A stretch of 64,000 bases of DNA from a virus. The stretch is taken from IMG/VR virus record IMGVR_UViG_3300008108_000413, positions 1 to 64,000 of that record, one strand, 5' to 3'. The notes under the pieces were generated by a model, which was not told where the DNA came from, made no database searches, and saw only the letters and a program-made list of their open reading frames with translations. Below, one piece after another: positions 1 through 10,506 of this stretch (positions are counted from its first letter, which is position 1; every line of letters starts with the position of its first letter). Made by a program: the position numbers and the translations under genes.

Positions 1-426
1 CTTTCTACCATCTTCAGAAGATATTATACCTGTTTTGTTAACATGATAAACAATATCTTTTACTTTACTATCAGGAAATATGGTATCAAGATATGCTGAG
101 TATTGTTGAGGTGTACCTACAGAAGCTAATTCAGGATTAGAATCAAATAGTTCTGATACTCCTGGTTTTACTACTTCTGTAGTAGGTTCAACAGGTAACT
201 CTTCTTCTCTACCTTCTTCTTGCTCCATGAGAGCTTCATCACCTTGATAGTATTCAAGATCTCTTTTGAAATCTTCTCTGGCTTGAATTTTGGCAAAAAC
301 TATTTCAGGAGATCTTATCTCGCCATTATTTTCTAAATAATCTCTGTATGCTTCAAAGGTTCCTACTTTAGCAACAAGAGCTTTCCACTCTGGTGAGCCT
401 TTATAAGGACAAGATAAGTTCGCCAT
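1..426 (-). CDS. Partial large virion protein, N-terminal part (continues beyond the left edge)
   Basis: The frame opens with ATG at 426 and stays open to base 1, giving the first 142 residues of a longer protein. It begins MANLSCPYKGSPEWKAL and has an acidic stretch near residues 70-85. Around residues 95-130 it contains LFDSNPELASVGTPQQ followed by FPDSKVKDIVYHV. I recall similar segments in large multidomain phage proteins, sometimes ahead of a toxin-like or ADP-ribosyltransferase-like fold, but that fold would lie outside the window. It starts 16 bases after the RNA-polymerase gene, so it is probably co-transcribed and part of the same set of injected proteins. The presence of a gene is well supported; the function is not known. 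Confidence 0.7.
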   Translation of the reverse strand, partial: MANLSCPYKGSPEWKALVAKVGTFEAYRDYLENNGEIRSPEIVFAKIQAREDFKRDLEYYQGDEALMEQEEGREEELPVEPTTEVVKPGVSELFDSNPELASVGTPQQYSAYLDTIFPDSKVKDIVYHVNKTGIISSEDGRK

Positions 427-442
427 TTTATAGTAATTCTTA

Positions 443-3400
443 TTATAAGCAATATCTCATGAAATCCCTAACTGTTTGATCATCAACCTCTAAAGGTTCA
501 AATTCAGGTCTTTCTTGGAAGTTGTTATTAATATAACCTAATTTTTTGTAAAGTTCTCTAGACAAATGTACAAAAGTATTTTGAGCTCCACCAGTTCCTG
601 CTACAGGTTTACCTGTAATATCACTTATACCAATCATATTTTGTCCATAACCTAAGTCACTCATTACTAGAGTTTTACCTTGGTTCTTAAGTTCAGCTAA
701 CTGATCTATTATTGGATATACTTGAGCCATATTAGCATCAAAATTCTCATCTTTAAAGTGAGTCTTTTCACCAAACTCTTCTCTTACAGGAATTCCTATA
801 ACTGAAGCACCTGTACCTTTAAGGATAGCATTTAACTGATCTTGTTTAGCTCTCTTACTCTTTACAGCTGTATTAATAACAAATACTAGATCTGAAGCAG
901 GTTTACCAGAACGCTCATAGTTTTCAATAGCAGATAAGAAGTACTCTTCTGCCTCTGCAAAGTTCTCAAAGTTTACACCTTCGTATCTATATACACCTGG
1001 TACATACTCTCTAAACTTAACATCTAACCCTGGTTTTCTGTAAGGTTTAACTGTATAATCATTAAGTCTAAATCTTTTCTCTGTTGTTACATTTTGAATA
1101 AATGTATCATAGATTTGATTTAAAAGATTCTCATTTACAACCTCTTGGAAGTTTTTAAGTACACTTTTAGATCCTGGATTATTTGGATTAGCAGGACTTG
1201 TAAGAAGTCTGGAATATAATTCCTGTAAACCGAGTTTTTGTATACCAAAGTTACCTTTACCACCTATACCGCTTTGTAAGAAAGCATAGTAGGTAAAGCG
1301 CTTAAACATTTCACTAAGCTTTTTGATTTCGCTAGGTTCTGTAAGTCCAAGCTCTCTACCTTCAATAAGCATTGTATTATAGTTAGCCAGTTGCTTTATT
1401 TCATCATGTATAACATCAAGAGTATTGCCATCAAGTTGTATACCTTTTATTACAAGGTTTTTAATACTTGATGTTTTAGAATCACTCTTTTCTAAGATAT
1501 TGAAAATCAGATACTTCTCTGATAACTTCTTGTACTTATACTTAAAGTTGTAAAACTCCTGAGCAAAGTTTTCACTAGACTCAAACAGGTGATAGATGTT
1601 AAAAGTATTAGCTAAAGCTTCACTTGTCAAATAAGCATTATATGCAGATTTATTTAATCTTTCATTATAATCTTGTTTGCTTTCAGCTAAAGCTTCAGTT
1701 ACAGTAACATTATATTCAAATCCATCAGTAAGATCTACATTGGAGTTAAAAATTTCTCCAGTAGATACATCAGTTAAATCATACAAACCATTTTCATTCA
1801 ATACAAAAGTTACGGATTGAGGATACCCTGATTTACGGATATAGTTAGTTGGAAAGAAAGTTTCAAGCTCCTTTTTACCTTTACTTAATGATTTAAAAGT
1901 TTTTATATCATCAGCTGGTAAAAGTCTTTTATCTGATAGCTTAGACTTTTCTATCTTATTAGCTTTACGCTTAACTGTTTCTCTAAGCTTAGCTTTTCTT
2001 TCTTTAAAATCCTGAGTTTCTTTATAATCTTCTATGTTATTCTTATACTGCTGATAAGCTTTTTCAAACACGTAGGTTTGATAAGATTTAAGAGTAGGGA
2101 ACATTCTAGAGAAAGCATTTTGATATTGTTTCTCTATAATATCCAAATTGTAATACAACACAGGCACACCATTCTCTTCTACTACTTGAGCTGGGAAGCT
2201 TGCAATTTCACCTATCTTCTTAGTTTTAAGAGAGTCTCTTGATGTTAAACCTTTGTAATATCCATCTACAAGATTGACATTAGTAAGAGCTTGCTGGAAT
2301 ACATAATTAGTTATAGCATCTTGAAATGCACTTGCAGCAGCATTTACATCATCATTAAATACGCTTTCTGTAAGATCTTTAAACCCTTGAGTTTTAATCT
2401 TTTCTGTAAGGAAGTTTATAATCTTAGGATTATCTCTAAACTCAAACAAGTCTTTATAAAGAGCTACAATAGTCTTTCTATTAAAGAAACTGGATATCTG
2501 AGACTCGGTTGCAATTTGATTAAGGATTTTATTTGGGAATGCGTTATCTGAATAAAGATCCGCAAACATCAAATCTCTATTTATAGCTGCAAATAAAGTA
2601 GATTCTGTCTGAGTATCCATACTTGTATTTCTAACAAGTTTGGTATAATACTTAGCATTATCTTCTACTTCCATATAATGAGCAAATACGGCTCTTGCCA
2701 TATTATTATCCATACCCATAGATTCATGCTTCTTAAGATTATCAAGAGTAAAGTCTTTAGAAGTTAAACCTTGAGTATAGTTTAAAGCTAACTCATATAC
2801 TCTAGATGGAGAACCTGGACCAGATACTACATCTAAAGATTGATTAAAGCCGTACTTAGGATCTGAAAGTATAATCTCTCTGGCTTTTAATCTATAGAAG
2901 TTAGGATTAACAAGATCTATACCTTTAATAGGTGCTGTAGGACTCTTTACTTCCTTAAGAAGCCTTAAGTATTCTTTTACAATAGGTTGGTTAATTAATG
3001 ATATAGCCACCTCTACTGGAACACTAGCCTGCTTTAAAAATGATAGAACAGGTGCAGCTTCTTTGTTAGCATTGATATAAAACAACCAAGGATCTTTAGC
3101 TACATCAAGACCACCATTAAGTGTTTGTGAACCAACTTCTGAGTTAGGGTTATTGTTCTCTATGTCATTAAGATTACTTAGTGAGATAGCATTATAAGCT
3201 CCTTCTTGACTTAATGTAAGATTTCCTTTAGCATCTGTAGTAAGAGATCTATGAGGTACCAATAAACGCTGTAATCTAAAAGTCTTATATACAAGCTTTT
3301 GATAATCACTTCTTCCTCTAGGATCAGTATTAGCTGCTTCTAAATAATCTTCGTAAGTACCAATTCCTCTGAAAGGATTCATATATAACCCTACGCGATT

Positions 3401-6400
3401 AGCTACTGGAGCATAACCATTAGATGAAGCAACAATACCTACTACATCTTTACCTACGTTATTATTAGAATGTGTTTCAAGATCAAACTCTGGTTCAAAA
3501 GCTGTAGTTGGAGAAATTGAAGCTTTAAGTTCACCTTTAGAATTATACCACTCTGTTTTTTCTCCTCTCGCGTTTACCTGATAATTAGTAATTTCTCCGC
3601 TCTTTAAACCTCTTTTCTTATAATCATCTACAATAGATTCAAAAATATAGTTAGAGCTGGAGTTAGTCAGATAAGTAAAGTTCTCAGGTCTTTCAAAAAT
3701 AGATCTAAAGTTTTGAATAACTGAATTGCTTGCAGCACTTATATTAAGTGATAAATAGAACTTCTCAAAAGATACGTCAAACTTATCATTAACTTCTTTG
3801 ATTTGATCATAGTATTTTCTAGCCTGAGCTTCAGATACTTCTGATTCTAAGAACTTAATAGAGTTACCTATTCTTGTAATATTAGGTAACAAAGTCATCT
3901 GTTTATCAAAGTCAAAGTCACCACCATTTTTAGCAACAAGCTCTGCAGGTACTATCATAATAGGACCCGCTTCTTCTGGTAAGAACTGATATACTTCAAA
4001 AAATTCTACGAAGTTTCTTTCACCTACAGGAATACGCGCACTAATAACAGTAATCATTTTTCTGTTATCTCTTGTATTAAGCCACTTCTCATTCTTAATC
4101 ATGTCATTAAGTCTATTAATAGTTTTAATAGGCTTACCATCATTGTGTTTAACAGAAAGAAGTTTTTTGAAATCCCCTTGTAAAGAAACTTTTATTTTAG
4201 CTGCTGTTGTATTACTATAAGTACCATCAGGATTTATAGTAAAATCATAGAAAGGAAGATCACTTGAACCGTATTCTTTAAGCTGCTCTTCTGTAGGTTT
4301 TTTAAACCTTACAACATCTCCTTTTTCAAACATGGAGTGAGCAACCTGAACAAGGCCTTCTCCTTTAACTTTTTGTCTAATCAGTCTTTTTTCAGCAAGA
4401 GCAATAAGCATTCTTTGAACTTGACCTGAATCAGCAAGTATAGAAAGATCTCTTATAAGTTTACCGTTCTTATCTACTTGTAAAAAGTCAAGATCAGATT
4501 GAGGTCTTCCTCTTCTAACAAACTCTCTTTCAATAAGATCTAAAAGATTCTTCATGCTTCCTTGTGGAACGCCATCTACAATCTTCCAATTAATCTCATT
4601 TAAAAGATCTTTTTCTATGAAATTCATAAGCCTGTTAAGGCTTTCTTCATAGTTTTTATTTAGTTTATAATTAGGATACTGTTCTTTTTCTGATTCAGAA
4701 AGCTTTTCCCAAGCAAGTCTTTTTTCAGAAGAGTCTTCTACACCAGGCATAAAGTCACTAGGTACACCACCATCATATAAACCAAGAGTACCAATTTTTC
4801 TAAGCTGTGTAGCAAATCTTACTTTACCTTTAAAATAAGGTTCTACATTTACTTGTTTTTTAAGGAAGCCTGTATAGATAGGATTATTAGTAAATACTAA
4901 ATCCGTATTTAATTTACCATCTTTATATAATTGATCAGGCTTACCATCTCTTGTAATAGTAGATATCTTAGATCCAGAAATAGGTACAATATAATCTATA
5001 TTCTGCTGGATCATCATATTATGAACTTGCTCAAGCTTTGTATTCTTAATTAATGTAGGAATAAGAGGCATGAGAGAATACTTATGACCAGCCATAATAG
5101 GTAAAGACTCTGTCATGAGTGCTCCTGCATATTGTAATTTCATTACAGGAAACACTTGCTCAACTTTTGTTCTATCAACTACTTTACCTTTTACAATATC
5201 CTGATACATATCTTCTTGCTCTTGACTCCAGTCTTTTAGACTTCTAGCAAGTATTCTATATGTGTCAAAAGAAATCAAACCTTGAGAGTCATTGGTTTTC
5301 ATTCCTTCATAAGCACCATACTGAAGCTCAGCCTGGTCTCTTATAATGGTTTCTCTTTCTTCTTTGCTAGCATTTAGCCAAGTACTATCTTTTCTGTTTT
5401 TAAATCTTTCAGTTATTTCTTTTTCGGCTCTTTCAATAAATTTATCCTTATATGCAGAGTTTATAATATCATCTGATATAACAGCTGTTCTAAGAGTAGA
5501 AGTATACTTATAATCTACACCTTTAGTTTTTCCATAAGCCCTACCACCAAACTGATCACTATTTACATAGTTAACAAATCCCTCATCAGATCTAGGAATA
5601 GGACCTGTAGAACCAAAAAGTGCAATACGCTTAGACTGTTCAAGTTTAGTGTGATCATAACTTGAAGTATCACCATAGAAGAAAATAGAGTTTTCTATAC
5701 TATGAATAAGTTTATTAGCAAAATAAGAGGTTAATACTGCTGACTTTAAATTTTCAGTAGTTATTGTAGCTGCTGATATCTGACCTCGTATAGCTTCTCT
5801 TTTAATAGACTTAAACAGCTGTTTATCAAATATATTGATTGAGCTGTACATTTTTTCAAGAGATGCAGACTTTAAAGCAAGATATTCTTTGATATTATCT
5901 TTAATTTCTTCACGAAGCTTTATTTGCTCATCAGTACTACTCTTTACTACAAGTCTACCATCATTATATTCATACCCCAGGTATTCCAATAAACTAACTC
6001 CATTATAAGGATCTGTCTTGATTTTATAAAGTTTTTCTTTGATATCTTCTTTTAAGATGCCATTGAATAAAGCAAATTCTTTACCTGCTTTGTTAAATAA
6101 AGGTACATTAGCTGCAGGATCAGATGGGAGTAAGTTATCTAGAATATTGATTCTGTCATGCTCAGCTATAAGATAGCGCATCATGATATTTGCAAAATCT
6201 TCTGACCCAAGTTCTTCTCTAATAAATTTAAAAGTATCTACATATAGCATACCATTAGAGGCTGTGCCATGTATTTTAGAAGCTCTTGAACCAAAAGAAG
6301 AAGTCTTATCAGCATGACGCATGTTTTCTACAACCCCTGTTGTAAGAAAAGAATGTATATCTGTAATAAGCTTAGTAGGTTTATCAACTTTAGCTAAGGC

Positions 6401-9400
6401 TATACCATTAATAAACTCAGCACTATTTCTAAGAAGGGATACACCAGATAAATTATCTATAGTAACTTTAACAGGATTACCTTTAGAGTCAAGTCTTTTT
6501 CTACCTGTATTTAAATCAAATACAGAATTCATCTGAACACTTGCTCTGGTATAAGGGTTTCTATTTGTAGCGAAATGTGATGTCTGAGGTTTAGCAACCA
6601 TTGTTTGGAAATCCTCAGAGTTGTTAACAGAGTTGGCAATCTCAAACATACTGTTATTTTTAGTAATAGTATATTGAGTTGTACCTTCTGCAGTTGTCTT
6701 ACTAAAGTTTGAGAATCTATCTGAATACTTAAGTTCTAGATTAGCAAGATCATTATAGTTAGTTACTTCATTTGTAAAATCAGGATTAAGATCTGTATTG
6801 TCTTTAATCAGGTCATTAATAGAAGTAACTACGCGATTATCATCATAATAAGCTTGAGCTATCTTATATAATCTATCTACTCTACCAATAGAATAACCAT
6901 CAGGTCTTATTTCATTAAGAATCTCATCTATCTCTTTAGCTTCAGATAAATTCATTCCTAAAGCGGATAAAAATCTACGCTTATTATTTAATGCCACCTG
7001 AAGTGTAGGAAAATCTTCGAAAATGTTTTTCAGGTTTAAAAATCTTATATCATCCTGTATAGAGATATACTTACCTCTTGCCGACTTAAAACTATTCTCC
7101 CAAGAAAGTTGTACAGCTTTAAAATCACCATAAGCTTCACCAAAGTTTATTTCAAACTCAGATTCTTTAGTCTCTACAAAGTTACCTTGCTCATCAGTAT
7201 AACCTGTTATTTCATTAATATTTAACTGTTTAAGCTTAGCTTCAGATATTCTTCCTACATAGTTTACCGCATCCCAAAGTCTTTGAATACCACCAACAGG
7301 ACTCATAGGATCTCCCAGTTTAACTAGGAGTTCTTTAAAAGGAGTAAATTCTTCAGATGCTTTTATTAAACGATTATAGATATCTAAAACACCATCATTA
7401 CCTGCAATAGTTCTTACAAATCTATTAATTACAAGTCTCTCATTAACTGGTACATCAAAGCCAAGTCTATTTTTAGTCTTAGACTTTAACCCTTTTAATA
7501 GAGTTTTAATTTCTACAGGTATAAACTCATCTACAGATTGCTCATTACCTTCTCTACTAAATAATCTACCTTCTTCATTTTTAGCATCTTCGAGTTCATC
7601 TTCAAATCTATCATCAAAAGATAAAACCTCACTTCTAAATTTGTGGAATCCTATAACACCAACACCAAGTGAATTATTACTTAGATTATCAGTATCCCCA
7701 AAGTTATCTACCGCATATTGTAGAATTCTAATATCATTCTGAATACGTTGTTTCTTAGGACTTGTAGAGTTAGGATTAGCTTCAATAAGCTCTATTGTAA
7801 ATTTATATACATCTTCAATAGCTTTCCTACCTGCATCATTGAGTTGTCTAGTACCTACTCCTGCGTATCTCTGTGTAAGCGCTGGAGTATCCATAGGCTC
7901 AAACTCAGCACCATTCCACTCATACCAACCTACCTTAGTAGTATTATCTGCTAAAGTACCCTGATGAAATACATATACAGGTTTACCAAGATCTATTGCC
8001 ATTTGAACAGCATATCCTGTTCCCCCATCTACAATAGCTTTTTTGGTGGTATTTTCGTAACGCTTACCTTTTACAGCTTTACCTTTTTCTCCAGGTAAGA
8101 TAATATCACTTACTGCAAATACAGCATCTGAGTATTTAACTTGAAAATAATCTCTTCTTACAAGCTTACCACCTGTAGAATCAACAGAAAGTTCTTTTCT
8201 ACCTAACCTAGCTACAGCAGTTTTATAAGCTTGTTCAGCTTCTTCTTTTAATTCTTCTGTAGCTTCATCATAACTATCTGGAGTAAAGTCTACCTGTTTA
8301 CCTAAACCGTACTCATAACCTCTTTCAGCCCAGTATTTATCAGCACCTTCTGCATCTCCTGCATAGTTTTCATATCCAGAAAGATCTTTGGTAATCTCAG
8401 AAAGTTCTTTCTTTCTTTCTTGTAATCTTTCTTCAAGAGTTCTTTTTACTTCTTTATAGAGAAGAGATCTAGCTTCTTTTTTAGCAAGAATGTTATAACT
8501 GATAGCAGCATTATTAGATAATGCTAGTTTATATGTAATATCAGAAATAATAGAATCTACAGACTGGTTAATCAAGAGTGACTCTGTTCTAGATATAGAA
8601 TGTTCATTTCTATCTTCTTCATTAACAGCCTCCATATTCTTTGTAAGAATATCAAACTCTACATTTCTAGGATCAAACTTATACTCATTAAGATCTCCTA
8701 CATAGAGCTTTTCATACATATCAGCAATTTCTTTTGTAGATCTTATTTCTGATAAAGCTTGAGTATAACTCACCTTACCAAACAAAGATTTAAGAAAAGC
8801 TAAAATCTTTTGGAATATATTCTTCCTTACAGGAGTAGCATCTAATACTTTTTTACCACCAGATATTACATATTCTCTAAATCCTTCTGCTAAATGTTCT
8901 TCTAATTGAAGTCTTGAAGCATCTTTAAACTCTACACGAGTACCTTTGTAATCTATAAAAGAACCAGACTGCTTTCTTGCTTCAGCATAAAGCTTATCCT
9001 TTTGTTCTTTAGTTAGGAATAACTGTGTAAACCCATGCCAAGCTTCGTGATAAAGATCTGACATATCAGACCCTTTAAGCAAAGTAATACCATTAATATC
9101 CCATGTAGCTATAGCATTTGGTGTAGAAGTATTAATAGCGTTAAACATTACCTTAAACGGTATATATTTAGCTAAATCAGTACTATTATACCAAGACTCT
9201 GCATTATCTAAAAACTCTTTAGCGGCTTTCTTTTCAGTAAGCTTTGTTTTTGTGCTTTTTTCAAAGAAGCTTTTGTTTTTTTGTAAAGCTTCAAAAAAAG
9301 TTTCAGGAGCATTTTTACTATCTGTATCTATACCTTGATCTGCAGGAGATTCATCAACCTCATATACATCATCATAAGTATCACTATCCATGGTAGTTTG

Positions 9401-10477
9401 TACAACACCATGATTACCATTAACTTGTTGATCAGCTCTAGTGCCAGAATATATTTCCCATCCTATATGAGGGTGTATTTTAACTACATTGCCTTCACCA
9501 TTGAGTTGTGCAGATGTAACTAAAGTACTTTTAACATAATCACTATAAGGTACTGTTTCTGAATAAGTTACTTTAGGCTTAGAACCTGTAATATCTACAG
9601 AAACAACAGACTTAAACTGATTTGATTTAACATTTTCTCTTTTATAACCTACATCAATTTGTTTAACCTGGTAATACTTACCATCTTTTTCAAAGAATTT
9701 ACCTGTAAGTGTTTGATTACTATTAGGATCAAAAGTTTTTAGCTTTTGACTTTCTTTTTTAGAATCAAAAAGTTCTTTGGTTATCTCTACATATTTTCCT
9801 GTTTTAGGATCTTGAGCAATATTGGTAAGATAATACTGACTAAGAGCAGATGTTATAGCATCTACACCTTCTTGACTAGGTTCTGTAAATGAAGCTTTTA
9901 CATATTGAGATCCTACTTTAACATTAACTGTGTTTGTAACACTATCAATATATACTTGATTTGGATTATAGTAAGTAGATAAAATTTGTTTTTTTTCTTC
10001 TAAAGAAACAGGTTTATTAGTTGTAGCATCTACTACAGGATAGATGAGATACTCAGCTAAAGTTTTTGAAAATTCTTTAGATTGTTTATTTCTATAAACA
10101 TTAATAACATCTCCTGTAGATGTCATTACAAGGCTAGGACCTCCTTTATCATTGATAGAAAATGTAAAATCATCAATGTTCTTAATAGAAGAAACATTTA
10201 CTAAATTTTGCATAGAAGTCTCAATGTAACCAGTACTTCCCCCAGCTATAGGAAAAGTAATAGTCTCTTGAGGATTATCTCTTAAGAATGTACGCATTCT
10301 TTTTACAAGAGCTTCTTCTTGAGCTCTTATAACCTTTGCTTTTTCAAGAGCTTGTTGATAACCCTCTTCTCCAATAAGATTCTCTCTTCTTTGTATATTT
10401 TTAGCAAATTCTTCAATAGACATTACCCCTTTATCAACCTCACCTACAAGCTTAGCACCTCTTAAAGAAAGAACCAC
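443..10477 (-). CDS. Giant virion RNA polymerase polypeptide with zincin and SLOG-like domains
   Basis: This 3344-residue protein carries DFDFD at residues 2187-2191 inside AKNGGDFDFDKQ. That is the metal-binding motif of the double-psi beta-barrel RNA polymerases seen in crAss-like phages. Upstream, MKLQYAG and MAGHKYSLMPLIP (His about 1798) resemble the partner barrel with its conserved lysine. HEAWH at 477-481 is a zincin metallopeptidase motif. Residues about 700-880 contain GDAEGAD (707-713), GGTGYAVQMA and YAGVGTR (about 871), typical of a SLOG-type nucleotide-binding fold. Such proteins are packaged and injected to transcribe early genes; that is family knowledge, not seen here. The listed start is GTG with no ATG upstream in frame; the next ATG is residue 19. 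The gene immediately upstream joins smoothly in frame -1, so both may be one protein of about 3570 residues. Confidence 0.88.
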   Translation of the reverse strand: MVLSLRGAKLVGEVDKGVMSIEEFAKNIQRRENLIGEEGYQQALEKAKVIRAQEEALVKRMRTFLRDNPQETITFPIAGGSTGYIETSMQNLVNVSSIKNIDDFTFSINDKGGPSLVMTSTGDVINVYRNKQSKEFSKTLAEYLIYPVVDATTNKPVSLEEKKQILSTYYNPNQVYIDSVTNTVNVKVGSQYVKASFTEPSQEGVDAITSALSQYYLTNIAQDPKTGKYVEITKELFDSKKESQKLKTFDPNSNQTLTGKFFEKDGKYYQVKQIDVGYKRENVKSNQFKSVVSVDITGSKPKVTYSETVPYSDYVKSTLVTSAQLNGEGNVVKIHPHIGWEIYSGTRADQQVNGNHGVVQTTMDSDTYDDVYEVDESPADQGIDTDSKNAPETFFEALQKNKSFFEKSTKTKLTEKKAAKEFLDNAESWYNSTDLAKYIPFKVMFNAINTSTPNAIATWDINGITLLKGSDMSDLYHEAWHGFTQLFLTKEQKDKLYAEARKQSGSFIDYKGTRVEFKDASRLQLEEHLAEGFREYVISGGKKVLDATPVRKNIFQKILAFLKSLFGKVSYTQALSEIRSTKEIADMYEKLYVGDLNEYKFDPRNVEFDILTKNMEAVNEEDRNEHSISRTESLLINQSVDSIISDITYKLALSNNAAISYNILAKKEARSLLYKEVKRTLEERLQERKKELSEITKDLSGYENYAGDAEGADKYWAERGYEYGLGKQVDFTPDSYDEATEELKEEAEQAYKTAVARLGRKELSVDSTGGKLVRRDYFQVKYSDAVFAVSDIILPGEKGKAVKGKRYENTTKKAIVDGGTGYAVQMAIDLGKPVYVFHQGTLADNTTKVGWYEWNGAEFEPMDTPALTQRYAGVGTRQLNDAGRKAIEDVYKFTIELIEANPNSTSPKKQRIQNDIRILQYAVDNFGDTDNLSNNSLGVGVIGFHKFRSEVLSFDDRFEDELEDAKNEEGRLFSREGNEQSVDEFIPVEIKTLLKGLKSKTKNRLGFDVPVNERLVINRFVRTIAGNDGVLDIYNRLIKASEEFTPFKELLVKLGDPMSPVGGIQRLWDAVNYVGRISEAKLKQLNINEITGYTDEQGNFVETKESEFEINFGEAYGDFKAVQLSWENSFKSARGKYISIQDDIRFLNLKNIFEDFPTLQVALNNKRRFLSALGMNLSEAKEIDEILNEIRPDGYSIGRVDRLYKIAQAYYDDNRVVTSINDLIKDNTDLNPDFTNEVTNYNDLANLELKYSDRFSNFSKTTAEGTTQYTITKNNSMFEIANSVNNSEDFQTMVAKPQTSHFATNRNPYTRASVQMNSVFDLNTGRKRLDSKGNPVKVTIDNLSGVSLLRNSAEFINGIALAKVDKPTKLITDIHSFLTTGVVENMRHADKTSSFGSRASKIHGTASNGMLYVDTFKFIREELGSEDFANIMMRYLIAEHDRINILDNLLPSDPAANVPLFNKAGKEFALFNGILKEDIKEKLYKIKTDPYNGVSLLEYLGYEYNDGRLVVKSSTDEQIKLREEIKDNIKEYLALKSASLEKMYSSINIFDKQLFKSIKREAIRGQISAATITTENLKSAVLTSYFANKLIHSIENSIFFYGDTSSYDHTKLEQSKRIALFGSTGPIPRSDEGFVNYVNSDQFGGRAYGKTKGVDYKYTSTLRTAVISDDIINSAYKDKFIERAEKEITERFKNRKDSTWLNASKEERETIIRDQAELQYGAYEGMKTNDSQGLISFDTYRILARSLKDWSQEQEDMYQDIVKGKVVDRTKVEQVFPVMKLQYAGALMTESLPIMAGHKYSLMPLIPTLIKNTKLEQVHNMMIQQNIDYIVPISGSKISTITRDGKPDQLYKDGKLNTDLVFTNNPIYTGFLKKQVNVEPYFKGKVRFATQLRKIGTLGLYDGGVPSDFMPGVEDSSEKRLAWEKLSESEKEQYPNYKLNKNYEESLNRLMNFIEKDLLNEINWKIVDGVPQGSMKNLLDLIEREFVRRGRPQSDLDFLQVDKNGKLIRDLSILADSGQVQRMLIALAEKRLIRQKVKGEGLVQVAHSMFEKGDVVRFKKPTEEQLKEYGSSDLPFYDFTINPDGTYSNTTAAKIKVSLQGDFKKLLSVKHNDGKPIKTINRLNDMIKNEKWLNTRDNRKMITVISARIPVGERNFVEFFEVYQFLPEEAGPIMIVPAELVAKNGGDFDFDKQMTLLPNITRIGNSIKFLESEVSEAQARKYYDQIKEVNDKFDVSFEKFYLSLNISAASNSVIQNFRSIFERPENFTYLTNSSSNYIFESIVDDYKKRGLKSGEITNYQVNARGEKTEWYNSKGELKASISPTTAFEPEFDLETHSNNNVGKDVVGIVASSNGYAPVANRVGLYMNPFRGIGTYEDYLEAANTDPRGRSDYQKLVYKTFRLQRLLVPHRSLTTDAKGNLTLSQEGAYNAISLSNLNDIENNNPNSEVGSQTLNGGLDVAKDPWLFYINANKEAAPVLSFLKQASVPVEVAISLINQPIVKEYLRLLKEVKSPTAPIKGIDLVNPNFYRLKAREIILSDPKYGFNQSLDVVSGPGSPSRVYELALNYTQGLTSKDFTLDNLKKHESMGMDNNMARAVFAHYMEVEDNAKYYTKLVRNTSMDTQTESTLFAAINRDLMFADLYSDNAFPNKILNQIATESQISSFFNRKTIVALYKDLFEFRDNPKIINFLTEKIKTQGFKDLTESVFNDDVNAAASAFQDAITNYVFQQALTNVNLVDGYYKGLTSRDSLKTKKIGEIASFPAQVVEENGVPVLYYNLDIIEKQYQNAFSRMFPTLKSYQTYVFEKAYQQYKNNIEDYKETQDFKERKAKLRETVKRKANKIEKSKLSDKRLLPADDIKTFKSLSKGKKELETFFPTNYIRKSGYPQSVTFVLNENGLYDLTDVSTGEIFNSNVDLTDGFEYNVTVTEALAESKQDYNERLNKSAYNAYLTSEALANTFNIYHLFESSENFAQEFYNFKYKYKKLSEKYLIFNILEKSDSKTSSIKNLVIKGIQLDGNTLDVIHDEIKQLANYNTMLIEGRELGLTEPSEIKKLSEMFKRFTYYAFLQSGIGGKGNFGIQKLGLQELYSRLLTSPANPNNPGSKSVLKNFQEVVNENLLNQIYDTFIQNVTTEKRFRLNDYTVKPYRKPGLDVKFREYVPGVYRYEGVNFENFAEAEEYFLSAIENYERSGKPASDLVFVINTAVKSKRAKQDQLNAILKGTGASVIGIPVREEFGEKTHFKDENFDANMAQVYPIIDQLAELKNQGKTLVMSDLGYGQNMIGISDITGKPVAGTGGAQNTFVHLSRELYKKLGYINNNFQERPEFEPLEVDDQTVRDFMRYCL

Positions 10478-10506
10478 TGGGTAACCTTCTTCTTTAGAAG
10501 CAACTT

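Noticed and set aside
2291-2551. Plus-strand open frames opposite the large genes (here and at many other places)
   Set aside because: They lie wholly opposite strongly supported minus-strand genes, have odd composition (Cys/Ser/Phe/Ile-rich) and no recognisable motif.
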